From the NCBI RefSeq assembly GCF_001748145.1, contig NZ_BCQA01000002.1, positions 248,001-312,000 of the forward strand: a DNA stretch of 64,000 nt, written 5' to 3'. This DNA comes from Bosea sp. BIWAKO-01 (GTDB lineage Bacteria; Pseudomonadota; Alphaproteobacteria; Rhizobiales; Beijerinckiaceae). The translations under genes were made by a program, and so were the position numbers. Below are positions 63,776 to 64,000 of the stretch, in pieces; within the stretch, counting starts at the first letter, position 1, and each line of letters begins with the position of its first letter. Under the pieces are notes generated by a model. That model was not told the origin of the DNA. It ran no database searches and worked only from the letters and a program-made list of their open reading frames with translations.

Positions 63776-64000
63776 TCAGAAACTCTCCAGCGGCTTGTCC
63801 AGATCGAGCCCCGTCTGTTCAAACCCGCGCTTGAAGTCGGCGATGTGGCGATGCATCCAGGCTTCCGCCTCGTCGGCGTCCCGCTCCTTCAACGCCTTTA
63901 GCAACGCGTGATGCGCGTCGAGGATGCGCCTCTGCGTCTTGAGGCGCGGCAGGATCGCCCTGCCTGCCGGCATGAAAAGCTGACTGATCGGCTCGCGAGC
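63776..64000 (-). CDS. GntR-family (FCD) regulator, C-terminal part, runs off the window
   Basis: The visible 74 residues read REPISQLFMPAGRAIL, DAHHALLKALKERDADEAEA and MHRHIADFKRGFEQTGLD. This is the last part of an FCD effector domain with its His residues (HHALL, HRHI). The gene continues beyond the right edge, where the rest of the FCD and the winged helix should lie. The internal ATG at 63973 is not the true start. Confidence 0.8.
   Translation of the reverse strand, partial: AREPISQLFMPAGRAILPRLKTQRRILDAHHALLKALKERDADEAEAWMHRHIADFKRGFEQTGLDLDKPLESF

Overview
The window is GC-rich DNA from an alphaproteobacterium, most likely of the order Hyphomicrobiales (Rhizobiales). The evidence is a complete repABC replication and partition locus, a Ros/MucR regulator, several GntR/FCD regulators, an HWE-type kinase remnant and a DUF1403-ScpB pair. 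Bosea, Bradyrhizobium or Methylobacterium relatives would fit, but I cannot name a genus. The repABC locus at 46.5-50.3 kb suggests a plasmid, a chromid or an integrated plasmid. Many broken genes, two insertion sequences and integrase remnants mark much of it as accessory DNA.

Left part (0-18 kb): a Mn2+ transporter (mntH) behind a Mur-like box, a NarL-type response regulator, copper nitrite reductase nirK with nirV, and a 10.4-kb gene for a 3464-residue protein. That protein has two animal-type haem peroxidase modules, RTX calcium-binding repeats and six 57-residue FG-GAP repeats, an architecture like the Mn(II)-oxidising MopA peroxidases. Next come a truncated type I exporter gene and a second, paralogous response regulator. 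An SRAP gene split by an IS21 element with a 7-bp target duplication follows, then arylsulfatase and IS3 remnants and rsgA.

Middle (24-46 kb): a GntR-controlled catabolic operon encodes a short citrate-synthase-fold lyase, a CoA ligase, a five-gene Liv ABC transporter and an isocitrate-lyase-superfamily enzyme. A second GntR unit has a 30-bp palindromic operator, an esterase-like hydrolase and an orphan solute-binding protein. Then come a MucR paralogue lacking a zinc ligand, an SDR, several secreted proteins, and an operon joining an MbcA/ParS-type antitoxin domain to a HAD hydrolase and a metallophosphoesterase.

Right part (46-64 kb): repABC with two parS-like palindromes and an incA-type antisense RNA; a WGR protein; a RES/Xre toxin-antitoxin pair; an island of tyrosine recombinase, PIN/Phd toxin-antitoxin, DUF1403 and ScpB; an IS6-family element that truncated an SDR gene; a second SDR and a frameshifted lysR; a Rieske protein fused to a large helical domain; and a GntR gene running off the right edge.

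A 40-bp dispersed repeat (GTCYGCTTTCGGGCA, about ten bases, GTCYGC, a few bases, TGGCGC) occurs in seven full copies and at least five half copies, all between genes.
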